Shown here: piece by piece, positions 1 to 8,513 of the stretch
How the letters are laid out: each line of letters opens with the position of its first letter
How positions within the stretch are numbered: position 1 is the first letter of the stretch
Source of the DNA: an uncultured Muribaculaceae bacterium
GTDB taxonomy: Bacteria > Bacteroidota > Bacteroidia > Bacteroidales > Muribaculaceae
Length of the DNA: 64,000 nt
Direction: 5' to 3'
NCBI GenBank assembly: GCA_958436175.1
Contig: CAUBJF010000001.1
Location: 1 to 64,000, forward strand
Notes under the pieces: generated by a model
Told to the model about the DNA's origin: nothing
What the model saw: the letters and a program-made list of their open reading frames with translations, nothing else
Database searches by the model: none
Translations under genes and position numbers: made by a program

Positions 1-85
1 TTTCAAGGGAACGTTTTAGCCTCGAAATACCCGTCCGCGATGCCGCAAACGGCCTTCTCTCCATGCTCTATAACATACTAAAATA

Positions 86-117
86 TTTGTTTTTAAGGCA
101 CTCCGGCTTTATATTTG
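86..117 (+). promoter_or_regulatory. Bacteroidetes-type promoter for the lipoprotein trio
   Basis: A TTTG at 86-89 is followed, after a 20-nt spacer, by TATATTTG at 110-117, matching the Bacteroidetes -33/-7 consensus. Transcription would start near 124, ahead of the three lipoprotein genes. Confidence 0.6.
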
Positions 118-146
118 CGAAGTCTAATCCAACAAAGCTCTGTTCT

Positions 147-236
147 ATGAAAAAAAGACTCTCTTCCTCACAAGCTCCTTGCCATGGATATTTCTACCAA
201 GGAAATACCAACCCGTACAACTACTGGACTTATTAA
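147..236 (+). CDS. Possible 29-residue leader ORF
   Basis: An ATG about 23 nt after the predicted start of transcription opens a 29-codon frame that begins MKKRLSSS and ends in an aromatic-rich tail (NPYNYWTY). It stops 10 nt before the first lipoprotein ATG. The same frame is open from the left edge of the window, so it could instead be the end of an upstream gene. I recognise no family. It may be a leader peptide or chance. Confidence 0.22.
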   Translation: MKKRLSSSQAPCHGYFYQGNTNPYNYWTY

Positions 237-246
237 ATAACTTACA

Positions 247-777
247 ATGAAACAATTTGAGATTGCAATATCGGTATTGTTGTTGTCCATGTTACTTACC
301 GGGTGCTTCGGGTACAGGAACCGAGAGGAAATCTACTCCAAAGCCGATATAAAATACTCTCCTTCTTATGTGGCCAATGCCAACAGCAGCCTTAGAATAG
401 ACGGTATGTATATATATTATCGAGATTCGAAGAAAGCCAATGCTAATGATATAATAAGGTTCTGGCCCGACGGGACATTCCTTGAAGAATCAAGAGTACA
501 GGATTTATGGGGTATGTACTGCATAGAAGGAGACTCCATAATAGTCAATATGTATGATTTAAGTTCTCCGTATCATGACTATCGCGCATGGAGAAGAGTC
601 TACCGTATCATTAACGATACCACTCTATCTATTAGAAGTGCAGTCTATAATGACAGTCTGTACAGGAAAACCAAAAAATACGAATATGAGGACGTGTTCT
701 ATAATTTCGTACACGTAGATCCTATGCCGAAACCTAACTCACCTTTAAAAAACTGCAAATGGCTACGCTCAAAATAA
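247..777 (+). CDS. Small lipoprotein, paralogue 1 of 3
   Basis: This 176-residue protein has a signal peptide ending in a clear lipobox (LLTGC, Cys near residue 20), so it should be a lipid-anchored envelope protein. The mature part has a pattern shared with the next two genes: a DGMY strand, then F-x-PDG and later GDSI. This resembles small beta-barrel lipoproteins of lipocalin type, but I cannot name a family. Its end overlaps the next gene by 19 bp, which suggests one transcript and coupled translation from the promoter at 86-117. Function unknown. Confidence 0.75.
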   Translation: MKQFEIAISVLLLSMLLTGCFGYRNREEIYSKADIKYSPSYVANANSSLRIDGMYIYYRDSKKANANDIIRFWPDGTFLEESRVQDLWGMYCIEGDSIIVNMYDLSSPYHDYRAWRRVYRIINDTTLSIRSAVYNDSLYRKTKKYEYEDVFYNFVHVDPMPKPNSPLKNCKWLRSK

Positions 778-1325
778 TTGCCGAACACCTGATCAAGGCG
801 GCTGCTCTGTCTGTCACAGTGTCTGTTTTTTATAGCTGTGACGCTATCTGGCAAGGTATTGAATCGCTTATGGACAGCAGAGATATGGCCAAGGTCAACA
901 AGTACCGCATACCCTACGGCGAAGTAGTCGAAAACATGAAGGAGGAGCACAATCTTATCCTGGATGCATTTTATACCAACCATGAAACCATCTTCTCAGC
1001 AAGAAGCGGCATATATCTAAGCAAAGATGGGTTCAGCTACTACTGTTACAATATTGATAATTCAAAAGGCGACTGGGGCCTGTTCAAGATAGACCACGAC
1101 ACCCTTATTATCGATACTTATTCTTCAAGATTGTCAGTTCAAAGAGATGCTTTTGAGATAATGGACAGCTGTACAATCCGCAGACTCAATATTGAAGACA
1201 AACTCTCGAGATTTACATACGATGACTGGCGTTTAAGCGATCAAAACAATGTATTTGTCCTGAATGACTCCATCGCAGCCCCCGACAGTATACCGGAAAA
1301 AGAACTAAATATGCTGAAATGGTGA
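759..1325 (+). CDS. Probable lipoprotein, paralogue 2 of 3
   Basis: This is a 188-residue protein with a hydrophobic N-terminal segment and a possible lipobox (VFYSC, Cys near residue 27), after a longer than usual n-region. A DAFYTN strand, KDG turn and DTLI strand align loosely with its two neighbours. It overlaps the upstream gene by 19 bp and the downstream gene by 7 bp, so the three are almost certainly cotranscribed. A start slightly further in is possible. No known domain was recognised. Confidence 0.7.
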   Translation: MATLKIIAEHLIKAAALSVTVSVFYSCDAIWQGIESLMDSRDMAKVNKYRIPYGEVVENMKEEHNLILDAFYTNHETIFSARSGIYLSKDGFSYYCYNIDNSKGDWGLFKIDHDTLIIDTYSSRLSVQRDAFEIMDSCTIRRLNIEDKLSRFTYDDWRLSDQNNVFVLNDSIAAPDSIPEKELNMLKW

Positions 1326-1786
1326 AGAGATATTATCTAAATTTACTGATACTGACAGCTGTCTTGTCAATCGTCCTTTCGGGTTGCTTATCCAAGCGAT
1401 ATGACCCTCACTGGCCGAAAAAATTTGAGAAAGGGCCTTACGAGAACATACGCTACGACGGCTACTATACAAATTCCGTCAGCCCTGTATATCCTGATAC
1501 CTGTCTCATATTCTACCCCGATGGCAGGGCATGGTTTTTCGACAAAGCAGCAGTATATGCGATAGACGGAGATTCGATAGCCTTGCGGAGCAAAGGTCAG
1601 CCGAAGGTTAATTGTCTGAAGATTGACAAAAGCCTTTTCACAGTAGACAATTCATACTTATGCTGGAACATAAGCGAAATTCCTATGCACATCCGTTACT
1701 TCAGGTTCGTGCCTGGAGAGGTATCAGCGCCTCCGGAATGGGATAAATGCCCTGCTTTAAACTGGAAATACCGGAAAACCAAGTAA
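1319..1786 (+). CDS. Small lipoprotein, paralogue 3 of 3
   Basis: This 155-residue protein starts with a signal peptide and strong lipobox (VLSGC, Cys near residue 23). The mature part has DGYYTN, then FYPDGRAWFF and IDGDSIAL, the same order of motifs as the first lipoprotein, so the trio probably arose by duplication. It overlaps the upstream gene by 7 bp. The gene ends facing the oppositely oriented neuB-like gene, with about 75 bp between. Function unknown; envelope location is inferred from the lipobox. Confidence 0.75.
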   Translation: MVKRYYLNLLILTAVLSIVLSGCLSKRYDPHWPKKFEKGPYENIRYDGYYTNSVSPVYPDTCLIFYPDGRAWFFDKAAVYAIDGDSIALRSKGQPKVNCLKIDKSLFTVDNSYLCWNISEIPMHIRYFRFVPGEVSAPPEWDKCPALNWKYRKTK

Positions 1787-1862
1787 GCTCAGCACATTCG
1801 ATCGAACGCTACAAGTGGATGTGGCGCAAGAAGAAGGGTAGGAAATAGGAAAGGCTTGTCGG

Positions 1863-2876
1863 TCAGAGTTCTATGAGCTCGTCGGGGGAGAAGTCGCGGA
1901 CGGCGGCGGTGCCGAGGATGTCGTGCCAGCGCATCGGCGATATGCCGCTGCCGGGGCGCTTGACAGTCAGGTTATCGGCTGTCAGGATTTCGCCCCTGCG
2001 GATACCGCGGGCTGCGACGATGCTCTTGCGGGCGACCTCGATGTTGGGCTTCTCGGCCTTGTCGGCGACCTTGACGGGCGAGCCGAGGATGGTCTCGGTG
2101 CGGCGCACGGCCTCGACGAGCTCGGCGAGTTCCGGGGGTTCGAGCGAGGCGCGGTGGTCGGGCCCGGGGAGCGTCCTGTCGAGGGTGAAATGTTTCTCGA
2201 CGATGACGGCGCCGCGGGCCACGGCGGCGACGGAGACTTCGATGCCCTCGGTATGGTCGCTGTAGCCCACCCCGGCGCATCCGAGCAGCGCGAGGGCATC
2301 CATAGCCCTGAGGTTGACCGAAGCGAGAGGAGCCGGGTACTGCGTGGTGCAGTGCAGCAGGTAGATTTCCGAACGCGGCGTACCGCCCTCCTCCAGCACT
2401 CCGACAGCACGCTCGACCTCCTCGAGCGATGCCATGCCCGTCGACATGATCACAGGGCGGCGGTAGGCCGCAATCTTCTGGAGATAGGGCAGGTTGGTGA
2501 TTTCGCCCGAGGGAATCTTCCAGTAGTCCATCCCCAATGCGCCGAGACAGTCGACCGACACGAGGTCGAAGGGCGTGCTCATGAATCCGATGCCTTCCTG
2601 GTCGCAGAGAGCCTTCAGGCCTGCATAGTCCGACAGGGGCAGATGGATCCTGCGGCACATGTCGAGCTGGCTCTCGCCGGAGCCGGTGGTCTCTTTCTGG
2701 TACTCGGCCTTGGGTGCGAAAGCCGATATCACGAGCTCGGGGACGGCGGTCTGGAACTTCACATAGTCGGCACCGGCAAGGGCGGCCTCGCGGACCATGC
2801 GGCGCGCAAGGGCGATATCGCCGTTATGGTTGACACCGGCCTCGGCTATTATTATAACGTGATTTCTGTCTTTCAT
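1863..2876 (-). CDS. neuB: N-acetylneuraminate/legionaminate synthase family protein
   Basis: This 337-residue enzyme belongs to the NeuB family, which condenses phosphoenolpyruvate with an N-acetylated hexosamine to make a nine-carbon nonulosonic acid. The TIM-barrel shows AEAGVNHNGD (residues 11-20), KFQT, PSGE, YSDHT and EKHFTLD. The last ~60 residues form the expected SAF (antifreeze-like) domain, so it is full length. Its start overlaps the upstream ATP-grasp gene by 4 bp (ATGA), implying coupled translation. The LegB-like gene nearby favours a legionaminic- or bacillosamine-type substrate over plain sialic acid, but sequence alone does not settle this. Confidence 0.9.
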   Translation of the reverse strand: MKDRNHVIIIAEAGVNHNGDIALARRMVREAALAGADYVKFQTAVPELVISAFAPKAEYQKETTGSGESQLDMCRRIHLPLSDYAGLKALCDQEGIGFMSTPFDLVSVDCLGALGMDYWKIPSGEITNLPYLQKIAAYRRPVIMSTGMASLEEVERAVGVLEEGGTPRSEIYLLHCTTQYPAPLASVNLRAMDALALLGCAGVGYSDHTEGIEVSVAAVARGAVIVEKHFTLDRTLPGPDHRASLEPPELAELVEAVRRTETILGSPVKVADKAEKPNIEVARKSIVAARGIRRGEILTADNLTVKRPGSGISPMRWHDILGTAAVRDFSPDELIEL

Positions 2877-3835
2877 TTTTCGTCAGGGAAGAAAGCGATG
2901 TCCTCGAGGTAGCGTACGGTGAGCACACCGGCTTTCGCTTTTTGAACTGATGGTTTTACCGATAGTATTTCGTCGACGATCATCGAGGGGATGTCGGCCC
3001 CGGCGTTGACCGAAGCCACCACGCCGCCCCCGAGCCGCGGATTGACCTCCATGACCATCAGGCGGCCGCTGTCGAGGTCGCGGATGAGCTGCACGGTCAC
3101 GGCACCCCGGAGACCTACCCCGGCAATCACCATGCGTGCCAGCGCCGCGGCTTCGCCGTCGTCGACAGTGACTGTGCGGACGGCCTCGCCTCCGGCTACT
3201 TCGAGCCGGATACGCGGACTGGCTGCGGCTATCGCGCCGTCCGCCACCGAGGCGTAGCAGTCGACGGTGATCTCTTCGCGGCGGTCTATACGCTCCTGGA
3301 CGAGGTACTCGCCGGGGCAGGCCAGTATCCGGTCGAGCTGACGCTGATCGTCGATTGCGACAATGCCTTTCGAGGCTGAGCCGAAGCGTGGTTTGGCGAT
3401 GAGCCGCGTGCAGGGGGCGCCGGGCACGTAGGTGGCCGGGACCGGGATGCCCAGGGAGGCAAATAGCTCAGCCGAGGCACATTTGTCGAACATCGCCTCT
3501 TCCATCTCCCTGTCGCCTGCCGGTACGAACACCTCCGGGCGGCGCGAGGCAAACTCAGCAGCCACGCCCACGGCACCGTCGACAAAGGGAATGAGGGCAT
3601 CGACCCCGTATCGCCCTACAATCTCCTCGAGATGCTCGCAGACGGCAGGGTCGGACCATTTGCGCCCCTCGACGATGCGGCCTATCGACGCGAGAGGACA
3701 GCGGGCGTCCAGCTCATAGCCGATGATTTCGGCCTCGTAGCCCTTGCGTCGGGCGGCCTCGATGAAACGGCGGCCTATGGCGACCCTTTTGGCACCGCCG
3801 AGGAATAGAAATGTCAGCGTCCCGTCCTTTTTCAT
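2873..3835 (-). CDS. CPSase-like ATP-grasp protein in nonulosonate operon
   Basis: This 320-residue protein has the fold signature of carbamoyl-phosphate-synthase-like ATP-grasp ligases. It has an N-terminal preATP-grasp half, the ATP-binding stretch AKPRFGSASKG (147-157) and the metal-binding MEVNPRLGGG (262-271). Such enzymes activate a carboxylate with ATP and join it to an amine or other nucleophile; the substrate here is unknown. It overlaps neuB and the dehydratase gene by 4 bp each, so it is made together with them and likely acts on the same sugar or its precursor, for example adding an acyl or aminoacyl group. That role is inference. Confidence 0.85.
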   Translation of the reverse strand: MKKDGTLTFLFLGGAKRVAIGRRFIEAARRKGYEAEIIGYELDARCPLASIGRIVEGRKWSDPAVCEHLEEIVGRYGVDALIPFVDGAVGVAAEFASRRPEVFVPAGDREMEEAMFDKCASAELFASLGIPVPATYVPGAPCTRLIAKPRFGSASKGIVAIDDQRQLDRILACPGEYLVQERIDRREEITVDCYASVADGAIAAASPRIRLEVAGGEAVRTVTVDDGEAAALARMVIAGVGLRGAVTVQLIRDLDSGRLMVMEVNPRLGGGVVASVNAGADIPSMIVDEILSVKPSVQKAKAGVLTVRYLEDIAFFPDEK

Positions 3836-4827
3836 CGGTTATAGATATCGACTTTGTATTTGGCAAGATTTTCGGGCATGGTGAACCATTCGATGGTCTT
3901 CTCGAGACCCTTTTCGAGCGAGAAACGCGGCCTCCAGCCGGTCAGGGACGTAATGAGGCTGTTGTCGCCGCAGAGACGGTTGACCTCGCTCCTGACGGGG
4001 CGCAGACGCTCGGCATCGACCACGTCCTCGACCTGGCGGCCCATCAGCCGGGCTATCATGGCGAGCGTGTCGGCCATGGATATCTCAACGCCGGTGGCTA
4101 TGTTGATTTCCATGCCCTCGATTCCTTCCGTCTCGCCAAGGGCGATGAACCCGGCCGCCGTGTCCTCGACGTAGTTGAAGTCGCGAGTGGGTCGCAGGTC
4201 GCCGAGATGAATCTTGTCGTGTCCCGTGGCTATCTGGGTGATGATGGTCGGGATGATGGCACGTGCGCTCTGGCGCGGACCGTAGGTGTTGAAAGGCCGT
4301 GCGAGGACGACGGGCAAGTCGAAAGCGTTGTAGAAGCTCTTGGCTATCGCGTCGGCACCTATCTTGGTGGCCGAATAGGGCGACTGCGGCTGACGGGGGT
4401 GCTTCTCGTCGATAGGCACATACATGGCCGTGCCGTAGACTTCGCTCGTCGAGGTTACGACAAGACGGCGCAGACCTTCGTCGCGTGCTGCCTGGCACAT
4501 ATTGAGGGTGCCTTTGATATTGGTGTCCACATAGCTGTCCGGGGCGACGTAGCTGAAGGGAATGGCTATCAGCGCCGCCAGATGGTAGGCGGTGTCGACC
4601 CCGCGGCATATGTCGCGGCAGAAGTTGGGGTCGCGGACATCGCCGCAGACGACCTCGAGGCCGTCACGGGGGGCTATCTCCTCGAGCCAGCCCCAGTCGT
4701 TGAAGGAATTGTACTGAGCCAATGCGCGGACGCTGTAGCCGCGCCGCAGCAGTGCTTCGGTGAGGTGCGAGCCGATGAAGCCGTCGGCACCCGTCACCAG
4801 TACTTTCTTATTCTCAGTTGTCACCAT
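3832..4827 (-). CDS. legB: NAD-dependent nucleotide-sugar 4,6-dehydratase, LegB-like
   Basis: This 331-residue protein is an extended short-chain dehydrogenase/reductase. It has the NAD-binding GADGFIG (13-19), the catalytic TSTSE region (125-129) and YSATK (Tyr151, Lys155), followed by the substrate-binding NTYGPRQSARAIIPT. The stretch SVRALAQYNSFNDWGWL resembles LegB, the 4,6-dehydratase that starts legionaminic acid synthesis from a nucleotide-activated GlcNAc. The enzyme would make a 4-keto-6-deoxy sugar. Its partners LegC, LegH, LegG and LegF are not in this window. It overlaps both neighbours, so it belongs to the same operon. Confidence 0.82.
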   Translation of the reverse strand: MVTTENKKVLVTGADGFIGSHLTEALLRRGYSVRALAQYNSFNDWGWLEEIAPRDGLEVVCGDVRDPNFCRDICRGVDTAYHLAALIAIPFSYVAPDSYVDTNIKGTLNMCQAARDEGLRRLVVTSTSEVYGTAMYVPIDEKHPRQPQSPYSATKIGADAIAKSFYNAFDLPVVLARPFNTYGPRQSARAIIPTIITQIATGHDKIHLGDLRPTRDFNYVEDTAAGFIALGETEGIEGMEINIATGVEISMADTLAMIARLMGRQVEDVVDAERLRPVRSEVNRLCGDNSLITSLTGWRPRFSLEKGLEKTIEWFTMPENLAKYKVDIYNR

Positions 4828-5273
4828 GTCTTCGAAAATTTATAAACACGAGTCTCCGCACCGGGCTTGTCCCATACCAGGGTCATGGCGGAGCCGTCCA
4901 AGGCCGAAATCAGCATGTCGAACTTGCCGCTTGCAGGGAAGCCGAGCCACTGGGGAGCCTGAAAGCCCCCGGTGCCTTCGGGAGCCGAGTCGGAATTATG
5001 GGTGAAGTCGAGCACAAGCCTGTCGTCGTCGCGGACCCACGTACCGTAAGTCTTCGTCATCAGCTCGGGGCCTTCGCTCAGGGTCACCATCACGATATTT
5101 CCCTGAAAACTGAAGGAAGTATATGTCCCTTCGGGGAGCGCGGCCTTCTCGTTGCCGACCAGCATCTCGTCGAGGTTCCACGAGCCGAACAAGTCGCCTA
5201 TGCGCCCGTTGTTCTGCGTGCAGGAACAGAACATGATGAGGCAGAGAATCGCTATATATTTGTATATCTTCAT
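4821..5273 (-). CDS. Lipocalin-like lipoprotein
   Basis: A lipoprotein of about 150 residues starts at the ATG at 5273 (MKIYKYIAILCLIMFCSC), with the lipobox Cys near residue 18. An upstream in-frame start is possible but would bury the signal peptide. The mature part (GSWNLDEM...GTYTSFSFQGN...GTWVRDDDRLVLDF) has the alternating strands and GTW motif of small Bacteroidetes lipocalin-like proteins. It sits between the Wzi-like gene (1 bp gap) and legB (7 bp overlap), so it may help capsule export or attachment. Function is not established. Confidence 0.75.
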   Translation of the reverse strand: MKIYKYIAILCLIMFCSCTQNNGRIGDLFGSWNLDEMLVGNEKAALPEGTYTSFSFQGNIVMVTLSEGPELMTKTYGTWVRDDDRLVLDFTHNSDSAPEGTGGFQAPQWLGFPASGKFDMLISALDGSAMTLVWDKPGAETRVYKFSKTW

Positions 5274-5274
5274 T

Positions 5275-6816
5275 TTATCTTCTAAAGTTGAACGAACCCG
5301 AATACTTGATGCCGACGAGCGCACCGAAGTTGTCGCCACGCAGCGACCCCTTGTCGAAGCCGAGCGAAGCCTTCACTTCGAGACCCGGAAGCTTAGCGGC
5401 AGGACACCATGCGGCTTCCGCCATCATGGAGAAGGAATGGAGCTTGTGCCGTGCGGGCTGACGACCCGAGCCTCCGGCCTTCTGGTAGCTGCACATAAGG
5501 CGGTACGACAGATTGTCGAGCGGACTGCCCTTGACGGCGGCATGGAAGCCACGGCAGCGGTTATGAAGGAAGGACGGGTCGCCGTTGAGATTATAGATCG
5601 GGGCGAGGGGGAATGCCGAACCAATGCTCATGCCGTAGTTGGTGTACGAGCCGTAGAAGTCGTTGTTGTAGTAGTTGTCGCCGCCTGTCACGCCATCGGT
5701 AATCGTCGAGCCGGGATTGTCGGAGGGGGCGTAGTGGATAGGTCCGCCCTGGTTCGTGAAATCGATATATTCGATCAAGGCCGAAGTAAGCCAGCCGGCC
5801 TCGGCGAAGTCGTACTGCAGGCCGTAGAGACCGTCCCAGCCGTTCTGCCGGCCGATGCCGGAGCCGTCTTCCCACGGCCCTTCAAAGTATGCCGTCAGGC
5901 GGCTGCCGTCGGCGAAGCGGTAGCGCAGCTTGAGGTCCCACGAGCCGAGGGAGTTGCCCTTGTAGTAGCCTTCGCCGGAGCCTTCCCTTGGGAAGAACAT
6001 ATCGAAGATGTCCTTGAACTTGAAGCCGGGATTGTGCGAGCGGACTATTTTGCCCTTGGAATAGAAGTGAGCCTCTCCGCCGAAGAGTCCGGCAGTCTGC
6101 ATGCCGACGGTGACGCTGAAGGGCATCGAGGGCTTGGTGCGGAAATAGCAACGCTTGTAGGTGTACATCAGGTCGACGACCAGCAGACCCGTATAGTGGT
6201 TGAACTGCTTGCGGTTGAAGGTATTATCCGTGAAACGTCCATACATAATCTCACCGTCGATCTGTACCCAGCCGTTGGTGAAGGGAATGTCCTGAAAATC
6301 GACGAATCCGGCTGCCACACCCGGGATAGGACGGCTGTTGTTGCTACGCACGAGGTCGCCCGACGAGAGCGAACCGTCGACGATGCCCGATGTGCGCTCC
6401 TTCATACCCGCAAGGAGGTAGACACCACGGTATTTTATCTCGCCGTAGAGCTGCTGTATACGCGCAGGAGACTGCCGCAGGGCCTCTTTGCCCCACACCC
6501 CGGCCTCGTTGTCCCAACGGGCATAGTCCGTGGCGACTCCGTAGCCGAGCATATACTCGAATCCGGCACCCCAGCTGAAGCGCCGTCCGAGGTTGACATC
6601 TTTTTTAATCAGCCCGTCGTTCCAGACTCCGGCCCTGCCTGTGACGCGGCCATAGTTCCATGAACCAAGCATATATGGAGCGGTATCGCCGCTGGAAGCG
6701 TTGCCCAGCAGAGAGACCGAGTAGTACATCAGGCTGTCGGTCTCGGCAGCCGTCGACAGGAGGGTCGACGACGCGAGGACAAGGGCTGCCAAGTATTTTC
6801 CAAGTGTTGCTATCAT
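5275..6816 (-). CDS. Wzi-like capsule assembly outer-membrane protein
   Basis: This 513-residue protein has a signal peptide (cleavage probably after STAA, near residue 24). It is rich in alternating aromatic strands, as in an outer-membrane beta-barrel, and ends in a strand finishing FNFRR. The opening MYYSVSLLGN and phrases such as YMLGSWNYGRV and LAGMKERTSGIVDG fit the Bacteroidetes capsule-assembly Wzi family. Wzi proteins act as surface lectins that anchor capsular polysaccharide. The gene lies 37 bp after the flippase gene and just before a lipoprotein gene in the same direction, consistent with a surface-glycan locus. Confidence 0.8.
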   Translation of the reverse strand: MIATLGKYLAALVLASSTLLSTAAETDSLMYYSVSLLGNASSGDTAPYMLGSWNYGRVTGRAGVWNDGLIKKDVNLGRRFSWGAGFEYMLGYGVATDYARWDNEAGVWGKEALRQSPARIQQLYGEIKYRGVYLLAGMKERTSGIVDGSLSSGDLVRSNNSRPIPGVAAGFVDFQDIPFTNGWVQIDGEIMYGRFTDNTFNRKQFNHYTGLLVVDLMYTYKRCYFRTKPSMPFSVTVGMQTAGLFGGEAHFYSKGKIVRSHNPGFKFKDIFDMFFPREGSGEGYYKGNSLGSWDLKLRYRFADGSRLTAYFEGPWEDGSGIGRQNGWDGLYGLQYDFAEAGWLTSALIEYIDFTNQGGPIHYAPSDNPGSTITDGVTGGDNYYNNDFYGSYTNYGMSIGSAFPLAPIYNLNGDPSFLHNRCRGFHAAVKGSPLDNLSYRLMCSYQKAGGSGRQPARHKLHSFSMMAEAAWCPAAKLPGLEVKASLGFDKGSLRGDNFGALVGIKYSGSFNFRR

Positions 6817-6853
6817 CCGGCAAATTTACGAATAATTTATATATCATGAACGC

Positions 6854-8338
6854 TCAGTCACTACCCATTTTATCTTTGGTCATGAAGGCGAGCACATCTT
6901 TCTGTATCTTCGAACCGAGGAGGCGGTTGACACCGAGATATATGGCGATTCCGGCGACGGCCTCAACGACTATTTTCAGCCACGGAGACTCGAAGAAGGT
7001 CGAGAGGTAGGCCATGACCGGCACTGCGACCACCGTAAGAGCGAAATAAGGCAAGTTGTCGGCCAGCATGGCGAGCCAGCGGAGACCGGTACGCCGGGCG
7101 ACGACGAACAGTGTGATTATCCATGTGAGGAACGTGGCTCCGAACTGTCCCCAGAGGAGTATCTCGAGGCCATAGACGGGATTGTCGGGCAGCGTCATGG
7201 CCATGAAGGGGAAGGTGGCTGCGAGTCCGACCAGTGCGACCACGTCCCTGAACACTTCGAGCCTGACGATGCTCTGCGCATGACCTTTGGCAAGAAGATA
7301 GTTGTTATACAGGGAGTTGAAGACGACGAACACACCTCTCAGCAGCAGGAGCTGAAAGAGGAATATGGAGGGGTCCCATTTCTCGCCGAAGAGGGCGTGG
7401 AATATTGGCCGGGCCATCAACATGAGTCCGAACATCGCCGGGAAAAGGAGGTAGGCCGTGAAGCGGTTCATCTTGTGGACTATGCGCGCGAAGCGTTCGT
7501 CGTCGTCCTGAACCGCCGAAAGAGCCGGGAGAAAGGAGGATGTAATCACTTGTGTGAGCGAGGTGATGCCCATCTTGCTCCATTTGTCGGCCTGTGTGTA
7601 GTAGCCTAAGGAGGCCATGCCTACCCTGTTGCCTATCAGGAAGGAATAGATGTTGAGAAAGACAGTATTGAGGAAGGATGTCAGCATCATCCTCGAGCCT
7701 ATACCGAAATAGGAACGCAGGGCCGACACGGAAAAGACGAAGAGCGGCCTCCAGCGCGTCGCCGTCCACAGGATCAGGGTCTTGCATCCGGACAGAGCTA
7801 CCGTCTGCCATACGATGGCCCATGCACCGAAACCCGTCAGCGCGAGGGCTATGCCTACAACGCCGCCCACTACGAGCCCAATGCTGTTCGACACGGCCAC
7901 AAGGCGCACGTCCATAGCCTTCATGAGGCGGTTGGTCTGCACTATCGCCGAGGCATTGAGTATCATCGACAGGAAGAGCACCCTCGACAAGGGTATGAGG
8001 CGCCCGTCGCCCTGGAAGCAGTCGGCAATCAGCGGCGCACAGAAGAAGAGGATGATATATAGTACTATCGCCGTGGCTATATTGAACCAGAGGATGGTCG
8101 AATAGTCAGTCTTCGACGGATGCTTACGCTGAATCAGCGAATAGGAGAAACCGCTGTCGACAAGGAGGTTGGCGAAGGCCTGGAAGACCAATACGGCACC
8201 GACCAGACCGAAGTCCTCCTGCGAGAGAATGCGTGCGAGGACGATACCGGTCAAGGCATAGAGGAGCTGCGTGAGGACGCGGTCGACCACGTTCCACTTA
8301 AGCGACGACGCTGTACGATTCTTAAGGTTCTTACTCAA
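6854..8338 (-). CDS. Polysaccharide flippase, Wzx/MOP family
   Basis: This 494-residue integral membrane protein has about 12-14 hydrophobic segments and the N-terminal signature of WzxC-type oligosaccharide flippases (SSLKWNVVDRVLTQLLYALTG, then ARILSQEDFGLVGAVLVFQ). Such proteins move lipid-linked repeat units across the inner membrane. It is the first gene of the six-gene minus-strand operon, downstream of a -7 box at 8367-8374. No polymerase and no glycosyltransferase follow it, so the repeat-unit assembly genes must lie elsewhere. Confidence 0.88.
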   Translation of the reverse strand: MSKNLKNRTASSLKWNVVDRVLTQLLYALTGIVLARILSQEDFGLVGAVLVFQAFANLLVDSGFSYSLIQRKHPSKTDYSTILWFNIATAIVLYIILFFCAPLIADCFQGDGRLIPLSRVLFLSMILNASAIVQTNRLMKAMDVRLVAVSNSIGLVVGGVVGIALALTGFGAWAIVWQTVALSGCKTLILWTATRWRPLFVFSVSALRSYFGIGSRMMLTSFLNTVFLNIYSFLIGNRVGMASLGYYTQADKWSKMGITSLTQVITSSFLPALSAVQDDDERFARIVHKMNRFTAYLLFPAMFGLMLMARPIFHALFGEKWDPSIFLFQLLLLRGVFVVFNSLYNNYLLAKGHAQSIVRLEVFRDVVALVGLAATFPFMAMTLPDNPVYGLEILLWGQFGATFLTWIITLFVVARRTGLRWLAMLADNLPYFALTVVAVPVMAYLSTFFESPWLKIVVEAVAGIAIYLGVNRLLGSKIQKDVLAFMTKDKMGSD

Positions 8339-8366
8339 AGCTCTTATCCTAAGTCATGAACAAATG

Positions 8367-8374
8367 CAAAGATA
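8367..8374 (-). promoter_or_regulatory. -7 box of the glycan operon
   Basis: The minus strand reads TATCTTTG, matching TAnnTTTG, about 29 nt before the flippase ATG. I see no convincing -33 TTTG at the usual distance, so the call rests on one box. Confidence 0.4.
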
Positions 8375-8465
8375 GCGGTTTTTCGTTAAAACGGGAATAA
8401 TTCCCGTCAATCAAACAAAAGCCGGACAACAAGAATACTTATCCCGACAAAAGGAGATACAAACA

Positions 8466-8488
8466 GAGACCGTCGTGGTGGCGGTCTC
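8466..8488 (-). terminator. Hairpin after the GIN-domain gene
   Basis: GAGACCG (8466-8472) pairs with CGGTCTC (8482-8488). It follows the stop of the minus-strand gene at 8514. The T-run is on the plus-strand side (TTCTTTTTAG), so it is a weak terminator for the gene it follows. Confidence 0.4.
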
Positions 8489-8513
8489 AATTCTTTTTAG
8501 TTCTTAATTGATG

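Noticed and set aside
1923..2912. A 329-codon plus-strand frame antisense to the neuB-like gene
   Set aside because: The opposite strand encodes a clear NeuB with all motifs; this frame is low in recognisable content.
3811..4845. A 344-codon frame antisense to legB
   Set aside because: The minus strand encodes an intact dehydratase with NAD and catalytic motifs.
5152..6663. A 503-codon plus-strand frame antisense to the Wzi-like gene
   Set aside because: It mirrors the real gene, has no signal peptide or known domain, and is a shadow of high-GC codon use.
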